64,000 nt of DNA, taken from CAVUQH01 sp963774445. GTDB taxonomy: Bacteria; Myxococcota_A; Polyangia; Haliangiales; Haliangiaceae. The translations under genes and the position numbers were made by a program. The stretch spans positions 489,284 through 553,283 of the forward strand of contig CAVZFC010000026.1 of assembly GCA_963774445.1 (NCBI GenBank). Reading direction: 5' to 3'. Shown piece after piece: positions 29,188 to 37,182 of the stretch. The first letter of the stretch is position 1. The number at the start of each line of letters is the position of its first letter. The notes under the pieces are model-generated. The model worked only from the letters and a program-made list of their open reading frames with translations. It was not told the DNA's origin and did not search any database.

Positions 29188-30412
29188 CGCCCGACAGGAG
29201 CTCGCCTCCGCGCAGACAGTCGGCCAGTCGGCCGTACACCGCGGCCAGACGCTCGCGCGACGGCGAGGCGCCGGATGCGTGCAGGATTCGCCGCGCCAGT
29301 GGCCCGCGCCCGAGGATGAGCGCCAGCGGCTGCTCCCATTCGGCGTAGAGCGGATCGCCAGCGACCACCGTGTTGACGAGATGACGCCACAGCTCGCCGA
29401 CCGTCGCCCACGGCTCGGGGAAGCCGAACAGCGACAGATAGCCGGCGTCGTCGATGATCGCGCGCTCGCCGCTGGCGCTGGCTTCGCCGAAGAGGTGCAC
29501 CAGCCTTCGCTGATCGAGAACGCGGATTCCGGGCGGCGGCTCGGCGGTGAGCGCGCGCACGACCGAGGTCACCGCACCGGCCACGGCGACGTCGGCACGC
29601 GGGCACTCCTGGGTGTCGAGAACGCGGATCTCGATGGCGTCACGGTCGAAGCGAGTGATCGCGCCGCGGGCGTTGACCCACTCGTGCCGCAGCACGCCCT
29701 CGGGATCGAGCGGCGCGAGGTCGGCGTAGACCCTGGACAAGATCGTCTGCTCGTAGTCGGCGCGGGTGTAGACCGGCTCGGGCACGACGTCGCCGCTGAC
29801 GCTGGGCACGCGCGCGGCGTTGGCTCGGTAGACCGCGAGACGGGTGTCGAGGGAGCCGCTGATCCGGCCGTCGGCGATGGGCGAGCTGGCCGCCAGCGCG
29901 GGGAGAATCGGCAGGACCGCGCGGATCGCCGCGTGCAGGCGGCCCATCTCGTCGTCGCCGGAGAACGGCAGGTTGATGTGCATCGATTGCAGGTTCGCCC
30001 AGCCGTGGCCGCGGCAGTCGAAGATGCGATCGAACGTGCGATAGATCCTGTCGTCGTCGTGCGGCCAGAGGCGCAGCTCGGTGTGCGGGTTCATCCACGG
30101 GTGCATGCCGCCGGGCAGGAGGCGCGCTCCCATCACCGCCAGCAGCTCGTCGGCGCGGGCGATCTGCTCCTGGAACGCCGCCCCCAGGCCGGCCAGCGAC
30201 GGCGCGGGACCGTCGAGCTTGAGCTCGGCCACGTGCAGCGCCAGCTCGTTCGACCAGGCCAGGTCGCCGACGGAGACCTCCATTTCGTAGGCGTCGCCAC
30301 CGGCGATCGCGCGCAGCAGCTCGTCGGCGATCGGTCGCACGTCGAGCGTGCTCGCGTCGACGATCATGTACTCGAGCTCGATACCGTAGGCGTCGAACAG
30401 GTGCAGGGTCAT
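29177..30412 (-). CDS. GCS2-type carboxylate-amine ligase
   Basis: A 411-residue enzyme of the glutamate-cysteine ligase type 2 / YbdK group (glutamine synthetase fold). Visible are the N-terminal FDAYGIELEYMIVD substrate motif, GGMHPWMNPHTELRLWPHDD, the metal/ATP region SMHINLPFSGDDEM, and IEIRVLDTQECPRADVAVAG near the C-terminal third. The fold couples a carboxylate to an amine with ATP. Its stop overlaps the amidohydrolase gene by 11 bases and its start overlaps the RimK-like gene by 4, so the three are translationally linked. Substrates are unknown; gamma-glutamyl or amino-acid conjugation is the usual guess. Confidence 0.85.
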   Translation of the reverse strand: MTLHLFDAYGIELEYMIVDASTLDVRPIADELLRAIAGGDAYEMEVSVGDLAWSNELALHVAELKLDGPAPSLAGLGAAFQEQIARADELLAVMGARLLPGGMHPWMNPHTELRLWPHDDDRIYRTFDRIFDCRGHGWANLQSMHINLPFSGDDEMGRLHAAIRAVLPILPALAASSPIADGRISGSLDTRLAVYRANAARVPSVSGDVVPEPVYTRADYEQTILSRVYADLAPLDPEGVLRHEWVNARGAITRFDRDAIEIRVLDTQECPRADVAVAGAVTSVVRALTAEPPPGIRVLDQRRLVHLFGEASASGERAIIDDAGYLSLFGFPEPWATVGELWRHLVNTVVAGDPLYAEWEQPLALILGRGPLARRILHASGASPSRERLAAVYGRLADCLRGGELLSGDEV

Positions 30413-31872
30413 CGCTGGGCTTCCACGCGTCCGCGACGTTCGAGGCGTTCCAGGAAGTGACGCATGATGGCGTCATATAGCTCGGCGCCGAGCACCTGGT
30501 CCTCGACGCCCGAGTCGAGGCTGGGGTTGTCGTTGATCTCCATCACCAGGAACTTGCCGTCGATCTCCTTGATGTCGACGCCGTAGAGCCCATTGCCTAT
30601 CAGCCCGGCCGCCCGCTCGGCCAGCTCCACGGCCGCCGCCGGCGCGGCGCCCAGCGGCAGGGTCTCCCACCGGCCGTGCGTGCGCTTTTCGCCGTCGGCC
30701 TTGACGATCTGCCAGTGGCCGCGGGCCATGAAGTATTTGCACGCGTACAGCGCGCGGCCGGCGAGCACGCCGATGCGCCAGTCGAACGCCGACGGTACCC
30801 ACTCCTGGGCGACGATCAGCTCCGACTCCTCGAAGAAGGCGCGCAGGTGAACCTCTAGCTCCTCGCGGGTCTCGGCTTTGACCACCCCCAGGGAGAACGA
30901 GCTGTCGGGGCGCTTGAGCACGCACGGCAGGCCGAGTAGCTCGGGGACGGCGCGCGCGTTGTCGCGGTGGACCACCAGGGTGCGCGGCGCATGCACGCCG
31001 AACCGCTCGAAAACTTCCGCCAGATAGACCTTGTTGGTGCAGCGGATGATCGAGGTCGGATCGTCGATGACCACCAGCCCCTCGGCCTCGGCCCGGCGGG
31101 CGAAGCGGTAGGTGTAGTGGTTGACGCTCGTGGTCTCGCGAATGAACAGCGCGTCGAACTCGGCCACGCGGCCGTAATCTTCGCGGCCGATGACGAACGG
31201 GCGGATGCCCAGGGCCTCGGCGGCGCGGGCGAACCGGTCGATCGCCGTCTGATCGCTGGGCGAGTCGATCGCTTCCGGGTCGTACAGGATCGCCAGGTCG
31301 TAGCGGTGCTCGGCGCGCTTGCCGACGGTCGGCCGCGCAAAGTAGCGGCGTGCGCGCTGGGCGACGAAGTCGCGGTGGGGCTCGGGGATGTCGGCCGACG
31401 AGATCGCGCGCAGCGAGTCGATGCGCCAGCGGTCGGCGCGCACCAGCTCGGCGCGGAGGAACGGCGCGGGGAAGTGGCTGAACAGCGCCTGGCACAGCGG
31501 GTCGTAACGCTTGGCCATGTTGCGCCCGAAGTAGATGCTGAGGGTGAAGTGGTCGGCCTTGAGCTTGCTCAGGGCCCGCTGCATCTCCCGCTGCAGATCC
31601 TCGGAGACGATGCGCAAGACCGGCGCCTGGCGCAGATCCTGGATCGTGGTCACCGACGGCAGCGGTTTGTGCCCGCGCGCGGCGGCGAGCAGCGACACGT
31701 AGTAGCCGAGGCTCTGGTAGCCCGAGGTGCGGCAGAGGTTGTAGACCATGGCGCGGCGGGCTCCGGCCAGCGCCGGATCGGTGAGGTAGTCGCGGGCGGC
31801 CACCACCTCGATTCCGGGGAGGTCGAGATCCCAGCTGCGCGGGTTCTCGGTGACGAGCAAATGTCGAGACAC
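30409..31872 (-). CDS. RimK-like ATP-grasp ligase with RLAN-type N-terminal domain
   Basis: A 487-residue protein. Residues 1-180 form the RimK-like ATP-grasp N-terminal (RLAN) type domain (LLVTENPRSWDLDLPGIEVV, RRAMVYNLCRTSGYQSLGYY). Residues about 215-475 are the ATP-grasp ligase: CVLKRPDSSFSLGVVKAE, IVAQEWVPSAFDWRIGVLAG, and NGLYGVDIKEIDGKFLVMEI ending in NDNPSLDSG with the metal-binding Glu and Asn. RimK relatives add amino acids, usually glutamate, to a carboxyl group. The start is GTG 31872, one base before the C39 gene's stop. With the GCS2 gene it supplies two different amide-forming ligases to one operon. Confidence 0.87.
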   Translation of the reverse strand: MSRHLLVTENPRSWDLDLPGIEVVAARDYLTDPALAGARRAMVYNLCRTSGYQSLGYYVSLLAAARGHKPLPSVTTIQDLRQAPVLRIVSEDLQREMQRALSKLKADHFTLSIYFGRNMAKRYDPLCQALFSHFPAPFLRAELVRADRWRIDSLRAISSADIPEPHRDFVAQRARRYFARPTVGKRAEHRYDLAILYDPEAIDSPSDQTAIDRFARAAEALGIRPFVIGREDYGRVAEFDALFIRETTSVNHYTYRFARRAEAEGLVVIDDPTSIIRCTNKVYLAEVFERFGVHAPRTLVVHRDNARAVPELLGLPCVLKRPDSSFSLGVVKAETREELEVHLRAFFEESELIVAQEWVPSAFDWRIGVLAGRALYACKYFMARGHWQIVKADGEKRTHGRWETLPLGAAPAAAVELAERAAGLIGNGLYGVDIKEIDGKFLVMEINDNPSLDSGVEDQVLGAELYDAIMRHFLERLERRGRVEAQR

Positions 31873-31873
31873 A

Positions 31874-32569
31874 TCAGCCTCTCGGTCGAAGGACCAGCAG
31901 ATTCGCGTCGTAGGTGACGACGCCCAGGAGGATGGCGCCGATCAGTCGCTCGAGCGAGACGCGGTAGTGCGCCGAGCCATAGGCGGGGTTGTCGTGCTGC
32001 GGATCGGCGACCGCCACGTCGCCCGCGTCGGGGTCGAGGTTCCACAGCAGCACGAAGTGTCCGCTGGGATCGCCGCCGATGTCGTCGTAGTCGTCGTCCT
32101 TCTCGCGCGCGCAGTCGTAGAGGTAGGTCGCCGATAGGCCGGTGAGGATCGGGCCGTCGGCCAGCAGGCGCTCGAGCAGGTGGGCGGTCAGCGCCGGGTG
32201 CTCGACCCGGCCACCCAGCGACAGGTAGTGCAGGTAGACCTTGGTCGCGATCCCCAGGCGGTCGTCGTTGGGTTTGGCCGCCCGCTGGGCACGCAGGCAG
32301 TCGGCCAGGTCGTGGCTGCCGTCGAACCAGGTCGGGTCGAACAGCGTCAGGTTGTAGGTGTAGATGGTGGCGCGGTAGCCGCGCTCCAGCGCGTGGCAGG
32401 CCAGGTGGACGGCCAGGGTGCCGCCGGTCGGCAGCGGATCGATCTCGTCGATCACCTGGCCCAGCGCGACCATCTCGCCGTAGAAGGCGTAGATGGCGTG
32501 CAAGCAGGTCGGCCCGCACGTGGTGTCGTCGGGCTGCGGGAGGATGCGGATCGGTGCCGTGTCGCTCAC
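31874..32569 (-). CDS. C39-like cysteine peptidase
   Basis: A 231-residue papain-fold peptidase of the C39-like group. The N-terminus holds the oxyanion glutamine and catalytic cysteine in RILPQPDDTTCGPTCLHAIY; the histidine and acidic residue follow in PSGHFVLLWNLDPDAGDVAV. No ABC-transporter domain and no signal peptide are attached, so it acts in the cytosol. The start is GTG 32569; no strong ribosome site is visible. It heads the four-gene ligase/peptidase unit and follows the lipoprotein gene by 50 bases. In this context it may release or mature a peptide made by the ligases, which is inference. Confidence 0.8.
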   Translation of the reverse strand: MSDTAPIRILPQPDDTTCGPTCLHAIYAFYGEMVALGQVIDEIDPLPTGGTLAVHLACHALERGYRATIYTYNLTLFDPTWFDGSHDLADCLRAQRAAKPNDDRLGIATKVYLHYLSLGGRVEHPALTAHLLERLLADGPILTGLSATYLYDCAREKDDDYDDIGGDPSGHFVLLWNLDPDAGDVAVADPQHDNPAYGSAHYRVSLERLIGAILLGVVTYDANLLVLRPRG

Positions 32570-32619
32570 GTATATGCTCGCGATCGCAATATAGCCCGCT
32601 CCGGGGCCCCCGGCGATGG

Positions 32620-33375
32620 CTACTCGCCGCCGACCAGATCTTCGGCGCGGCCGAGCACCGCCGCGGCGATGACGCTGTCTTTCGACCGCAGGGTGACGCG
32701 GACGCCATCGGGGGTGGCGTTGACCGAGGCGGCGACCCCTTCGAGCATGAGCGGGCAGTAGGACATGAAGGTCGGCGAGTAGCCCATCACCGCGGCGCGC
32801 GCCTGGTGACAGGCGATCGCGCGGCGCATCCAGTCGGCGGTCAAGCCGGGCACCTGGCGGAACTGCACGACCACGCCGCGCAGCGCTTTGCCTTCCCGGT
32901 ATGGCTGCACCGAGAGGATGTCGTCGCGGTGATAGAACGGCGTGTGGCTGATCTCCTCCTCGCCCATGCCGCGGCACGATTCCTTCTCGGCGCCGAGCAG
33001 CGCGGCTGCCTTGGCGCGGTGCACCTCGGCGGCGTGGAGGTGGGTTGCGGCCGCTTGCCTGTGGTGGGCGGTCGGGTTGGTCTCGACGCTCCAGCACGGG
33101 CGCATCAGCGGGATGTCTTCGGTGCCGTCGGTTGGTACTCCGGCGAGCGGCCGGTCGAAACACTGCACCGGCTGCGCGTTGGGATTAGCGGCCTCGGGCC
33201 GGTAGAGCGATTCTTGGGCCTGGGCTTCGCGCTCGTGCCGCTGAGCTTCTTCCTGGTGCTCGGCGACGCTGAGCGGTTTGTCGTGTCCGCGGTCGATCGG
33301 CTGGGGAGCGGCGCAGCCGGCGGCCAGGGTTAGAACGGCGGCGATGGCGAGCCTCATGCCCTCCATGCAGTGCAT
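32620..33375 (-). CDS. Hypothetical lipoprotein
   Basis: About 251 residues from ATG 33375 (or shorter from ATG 33357). The signal peptide MRLAIAAVLTLAAGC ends in a lipobox LAAGC, so the mature protein is lipid-anchored. After it come a charged, histidine-rich helix (SVAEHQEEAQRHEREAQA), several cysteines (CFDRP, CWSVE, ESCRGM, IACHQA, YCPLM) and a compact C-terminal domain. I recognise no family. It lies 105 bases after egtB and 50 bases before the C39 peptidase gene on the same strand, so it could be the first gene of that operon. Histidines and paired cysteines suggest metal or redox chemistry, but nothing proves it. Confidence 0.65.
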   Translation of the reverse strand: MHCMEGMRLAIAAVLTLAAGCAAPQPIDRGHDKPLSVAEHQEEAQRHEREAQAQESLYRPEAANPNAQPVQCFDRPLAGVPTDGTEDIPLMRPCWSVETNPTAHHRQAAATHLHAAEVHRAKAAALLGAEKESCRGMGEEEISHTPFYHRDDILSVQPYREGKALRGVVVQFRQVPGLTADWMRRAIACHQARAAVMGYSPTFMSYCPLMLEGVAASVNATPDGVRVTLRSKDSVIAAAVLGRAEDLVGGE

Positions 33376-33480
33376 CTGGCCGGCCAGCTTCGCCGAACGT
33401 GTAATTACAGGTGCTTGCGCGGGGCGCTGCGCGCAAGCGTTTCGTGATACCGGTAAATAATTCGTTCCCGGTGGCCTGGC

Positions 33481-34749
33481 TCAGGCGTCGCGGGCCAGGC
33501 GCAGGCCGCTGAACGCCCAGCGCTGGTGCGGGTAGAAGAAGTTGCGGTAGGTCGCGCGGGCATGGCTCGCGGGGGTGACGCAGGCGCCGCCGCGCAGCAC
33601 CTGCTGGCCGCTCATGAACTTGCCGTTGTACTCGCCCAGCGCGCCGGCCGCCGAGCGGTAGCCGGGGTAGGGGGTGTACGGGCTGGTGGTCAGCTCCCAG
33701 ACGTCGCCGTAGAGCTGCGCCGGTCCGTCGCCCGGCGGAGGCGCCGGCTGCGGGTGCAGCGCGCCCGACTCGACGAAGTTGCCGCGCACCGGCCGCGGCG
33801 CGGCGGCCCGTTCCCACTCGGCCTCGGTCGGCAGGCGCGCGCCGGCCCAGCGGGCGAAGGCGTCGGCTTCGAAGTAGCTGACGTGAACGATTGGGGTTGC
33901 GCGGTTGACCGGGTGCACGCCGCGGAGCGTGTGGCAGTGCCAGGCCTCGCCCGCGCGACGCCAGTAGAGCGGCGCGCGCCAGCCTTCTTCGCAGACGCGA
34001 GCCCAGCCGTCCGACAGCCACAGCGACGGCGTCTCGTAGCCACCGTCGGCGATGAAGTCGAGCCACTCGCCGGCGGTGACCAGTCGGCTGGCCAGCTCGT
34101 ACTCCTCGAGCAGCACGCGGTGGCGCGGCAGCTCGTTGTCGAACGCGAAGCCGCCGCCGCCGTGGCCGAGCTCGATCGTGCCGCCGGGGTAGCCGTGCCA
34201 CGCGAGCGGACGCTCGACGCCGGGCGCGGGCGGCTCGGCCGCCGCGTAGCACGGATCGAGCGGGCTCTGCGCGAACAGGTGCTGGACGTCCATGAGCAAC
34301 AGCTCCTGGTGCTGCTGCTCGTGGTGCAGACCGATCTCGAGGCGTCGCGCGATCTCGGGCCAGTCGCCGCCCGCGGTGCCGTCGATGACGGCGACGAGCT
34401 GGTCGTCGACCCGGCGGCGGTAGTCGCGCACCTCGGCCACGGTCGGCCGGGTGAGCAGGCCGCGCAGCGGGCGCGGGTGCATGCTGCCGACTGCCTGATA
34501 GTAGGAGTTGAAGATGTGCCGGTAGAGCGGGTTGGGTGGCTCGTAGGCGGTGAGCTCGTCGAGGATGAAGGTCTCGAAGAACCAGGTGGTGTGGCCCAGG
34601 TGCCACTTTGCCGGCGAGGCGTCGGGCATCGACTGGGCGACCATGTCCTCGACGGCCAGCGGCTCGCACAATGCTTCGGTCGCCGCTCGTACGGCCCGGA
34701 AGCGGCGTCCCAGCGCTGCCCGTTGCGAATCGGCTTCGACCGCCGGCAT
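33481..34749 (-). CDS. egtB: Ergothioneine synthesis sulfoxide synthase EgtB
   Basis: A 422-residue non-heme iron enzyme that joins cysteine or gamma-glutamylcysteine to trimethylhistidine with oxygen. The N-terminal DinB-like domain holds iron ligands in KWHLGHTTWFFETFI and LEIGLHHEQQHQELLLMDVQ; the C-terminal sulfatase-modifying-factor fold contains YGDVWELTTSPYTPYPGYR and VLRGGACVTPASHARATYRN. I used ATG 34749: the longer frame to 34815 would run into the divergent hydrolase gene, leaving no promoter. The trimethylhistidine methyltransferase gene egtD, usually adjacent, is not in the window. A GCS2-type ligase is nearby but in another operon. Confidence 0.9.
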   Translation of the reverse strand: MPAVEADSQRAALGRRFRAVRAATEALCEPLAVEDMVAQSMPDASPAKWHLGHTTWFFETFILDELTAYEPPNPLYRHIFNSYYQAVGSMHPRPLRGLLTRPTVAEVRDYRRRVDDQLVAVIDGTAGGDWPEIARRLEIGLHHEQQHQELLLMDVQHLFAQSPLDPCYAAAEPPAPGVERPLAWHGYPGGTIELGHGGGGFAFDNELPRHRVLLEEYELASRLVTAGEWLDFIADGGYETPSLWLSDGWARVCEEGWRAPLYWRRAGEAWHCHTLRGVHPVNRATPIVHVSYFEADAFARWAGARLPTEAEWERAAAPRPVRGNFVESGALHPQPAPPPGDGPAQLYGDVWELTTSPYTPYPGYRSAAGALGEYNGKFMSGQQVLRGGACVTPASHARATYRNFFYPHQRWAFSGLRLARDA

Positions 34750-34799
34750 GGCGCGAACGTAGCACGCGATTCGCGCGCGTGTGCGAACATGCGCCGGCC

Positions 34800-35699
34800 A
34801 TGCGCGAGACCGCACCGCTGCTTCCTTCCTGGCTCGACGCGATGCTGCCGGACGGCATCGTCCGCTACCGCGTCGACGTCGGCGGTTATCACATGCACGT
34901 CATGGAAGTGGGACAGGGACGCCCCGTGCTGATGATCCACGGCAACCCGACCTGGGGCTTCCTCTACCGCAAGGTGGCCGCCGCGCTGGCCGGCGAGCCG
35001 CTGCGCCTGGTGATGCCGGACCTGATCGGCCTGGGTCTATCCGACAAGCCGCGCGACGCCGGCGTCCACCAGCTGGACAACCACGCGGCGTGGATGGCGC
35101 GCCTGATCGAGGAGCTGGATCTTCGCGACTTGATCCTGGTCGGCCAGGACTGGGGCGGACCGGTCGGCTTCGTCGCCCTGGCCGAGCTGCGCGAGCGGCT
35201 CGCCGGGATGGTGATCCTCAATACCGTGCCGGGGCCGCCCAGGCCGGGGTTCCGCCCGACGGCGTTCCATCGTCTCGCCCACACGCCGCTGATCAGCGAC
35301 GCGGTCTTTCGCCTGCTCGGCTTCCCGCAGATCGCGCTGTTCGGCGCCCAGGGCGACAAGCGATCGATCCGCGGGCGGGTGGCGCGCGCCTATCGCTGGC
35401 CCCTGCGCGGGCTGGCGGCCAACGTGGCCCCGCTGGCGCTCGCCCGGATGGTCCCGGACAGCCTCGACCACCGGTCGGTGCCGGCGCTCGAGCGGGGGCT
35501 CGAGCTGGTCGAGGGCTGGGCTGGCCCGGCCGCGATCGTCTGGGGCGATCGCGATCCGATCCTGGGCAGCGTTCGGACGGCATTCGAGCGCCTGCTGCCC
35601 CAGGCGCGCGTGACCCGGACGGATGCCGGACACTTCCTGCAGGAGGAGGTGCCCGAGCAGATCGCGGATGCGGTGCGCGAGGTCGCGGCGGCGTGCTAA
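34800..35699 (+). CDS. Alpha/beta hydrolase, haloalkane dehalogenase-like
   Basis: A 299-residue alpha/beta hydrolase. HGNPTWGFLYRKVA is the oxyanion-hole motif of haloalkane dehalogenases, and VGQDWGGPVGF carries an aspartate nucleophile, as in dehalogenases and epoxide hydrolases, rather than serine. The acid lies in AIVWGDRDPILG and the histidine in TRTDAGHFLQEEVPEQIA. Halide-stabilising residues are compatible: Asn in HGNPTW and Trp in QDWGG. Substrate is open; many family members are housekeeping esterase-like enzymes. The ATG at 34800 leaves 50 bases to divergent egtB. Confidence 0.85.
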   Translation: MRETAPLLPSWLDAMLPDGIVRYRVDVGGYHMHVMEVGQGRPVLMIHGNPTWGFLYRKVAAALAGEPLRLVMPDLIGLGLSDKPRDAGVHQLDNHAAWMARLIEELDLRDLILVGQDWGGPVGFVALAELRERLAGMVILNTVPGPPRPGFRPTAFHRLAHTPLISDAVFRLLGFPQIALFGAQGDKRSIRGRVARAYRWPLRGLAANVAPLALARMVPDSLDHRSVPALERGLELVEGWAGPAAIVWGDRDPILGSVRTAFERLLPQARVTRTDAGHFLQEEVPEQIADAVREVAAAC

Positions 35700-35764
35700 G
35701 TACGCCTTTGCCGCCGCTTGCCGCAGGGGTACGTGGTCGCACCGGTGCAATGGCTCCAATCTGT

Positions 35765-35770
35765 TACAAT
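35765..35770 (+). promoter_or_regulatory. Possible -10 box of the FHA activator gene
   Basis: TACAAT lies 14 bases before ATG 35784. No good -35 box is found at the correct spacing, so activator dependence or chance is possible. Confidence 0.2.
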
Positions 35771-35783
35771 CGCGAACGCTGCG

Positions 35784-37181
35784 ATGACCGATAGCGACCC
35801 GGATCGCACTCTATCGCGGGCCGCGGCCCGCGGCGGGATGCGCCGTCCCACCGGCGCGGTCCTGCGCGCGGTCTATCCGCGCGGTCTGGACTGGATCCTG
35901 CCGCTGTCGCGCGGGCGGGTCGTGATCGGGCGCGTGGCGTCGTCCGACGACGCGCCGCCGCTGGCCCACGAGACGGTGTCGCGGTCACACTGCGCCGTCG
36001 AATGGGACTCGGCGCTGCGCGCCCACGTCGGCACCGACCTGGGCAGCCACAACGGCACCCGGGTCGATGGCCAGTCGATCGCCGACGTGCGCCAGCCGTT
36101 GACCGACGGCGCGGTGATGCAGCTCGGTGACGTGCTGGTGATCTACGAGAGCGGTCGCGGCGTGTCGGCTCCACCGGCGCCGGACGTGTCGCGCGAGAAC
36201 ATTCCCGGTGAGTCGGCGGCGATCCGCCTGGTGCGCGCAGCGGTGGCCCGCGCGGCGCCCGATCCGTCGCCGGTGCTGCTGATCGGCGAGACCGGCACCG
36301 GCAAGGAATGGATCGCCCGCGAGATTCACCGGCTGAGCGGCCGCACCCGGGGGATGCTGGCGATCAACTGCTCGGCGTTGAGCCCGCAGATCATCGACAG
36401 TCAGCTGTTCGGTCACGTGCGCGGCGCCTTCACCGGCGCCAACTCGGATCACGAGGGGCTGTTTCGCGCCGCCGACGGTGGCACGCTGTTCCTCGACGAG
36501 ATCGGCGAGCTGCCGCTGGAGCTGCAGCCCAAGCTGTTGCGCGTGCTGCAGGAGGGGCAGGTCCAGCCGGTCGGCTCGACCAAGACGGTCAAGGTCAACG
36601 TGCGCGTCGTCGCCGCGACCAACCGCGACCTGACGACCAGCATCGAGTCGGGTGAGTTTCGCCGCGATCTGTACGCTCGGCTGGCGCTGTGGGAGATCCG
36701 GGTGCCGCCCCTGCGCAAGCGCCGCTCCGACGTGTTGTCGTGGCTCGACCTCTTGTGCCGCCGGTGGAACGAGCAACGCGACGGCGTTCCCGGCGAGCGC
36801 ATCTCGCTGCACCCCGAGGTCGCCGAGATCCTGGTCCGCCACCGCTGGGCGGACAACCTCCGCGGGCTCGACCGCCTGATCCACGAGCTGGCCACCGGCG
36901 CGGCCCCTGAGCGGGTGGTTGCGCGCGACGATCTGCCGCCGTGGCTCGGCGGTGGCAGCAGCGGGGCGATCACCCTGCCGCCCGTGGAGCGCAAGCCGGT
37001 CGCCGACAAGAAGCCGCCGATCCCGACGCGAGAGGAGTTCGTCGCCGTGTTCGAAGAGCTCGGCGGCAACGTTCGCGCCATGGCCAAGCACTTCGGCCGC
37101 GACCGCAGGCAGATCTACCGCTGGCTCGAGTCCTACGGGCTCAAGGAACGGCGGGATCGGATCCGCGGCGGCACCGACTAG
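35784..37181 (+). CDS. FHA-domain sigma-54-dependent activator
   Basis: A 465-residue enhancer-binding protein. The N-terminal FHA domain (about 25-125) has GRVVIGRVASS, SRSHCAVEWD and DLGSHNGTRVDG, so it reads phosphothreonine, not phospho-aspartate. The AAA+ domain (about 140-375) has Walker A GETGTGKE, an intact GAFTGA loop and Walker B LFLDEIGEL. A Fis-like helix-turn-helix ends it (GNVRAMAKHFGRDRRQIYRW). FHA-type activators are a speciality of myxobacteria, where Ser/Thr kinases feed them. No kinase gene of that kind is in the window. Start ATG 35784; longer in-frame starts have no ribosome site. It converges with the metallohydrolase gene. Confidence 0.9.
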   Translation: MTDSDPDRTLSRAAARGGMRRPTGAVLRAVYPRGLDWILPLSRGRVVIGRVASSDDAPPLAHETVSRSHCAVEWDSALRAHVGTDLGSHNGTRVDGQSIADVRQPLTDGAVMQLGDVLVIYESGRGVSAPPAPDVSRENIPGESAAIRLVRAAVARAAPDPSPVLLIGETGTGKEWIAREIHRLSGRTRGMLAINCSALSPQIIDSQLFGHVRGAFTGANSDHEGLFRAADGGTLFLDEIGELPLELQPKLLRVLQEGQVQPVGSTKTVKVNVRVVAATNRDLTTSIESGEFRRDLYARLALWEIRVPPLRKRRSDVLSWLDLLCRRWNEQRDGVPGERISLHPEVAEILVRHRWADNLRGLDRLIHELATGAAPERVVARDDLPPWLGGGSSGAITLPPVERKPVADKKPPIPTREEFVAVFEELGGNVRAMAKHFGRDRRQIYRWLESYGLKERRDRIRGGTD

Positions 37182-37182
37182 G

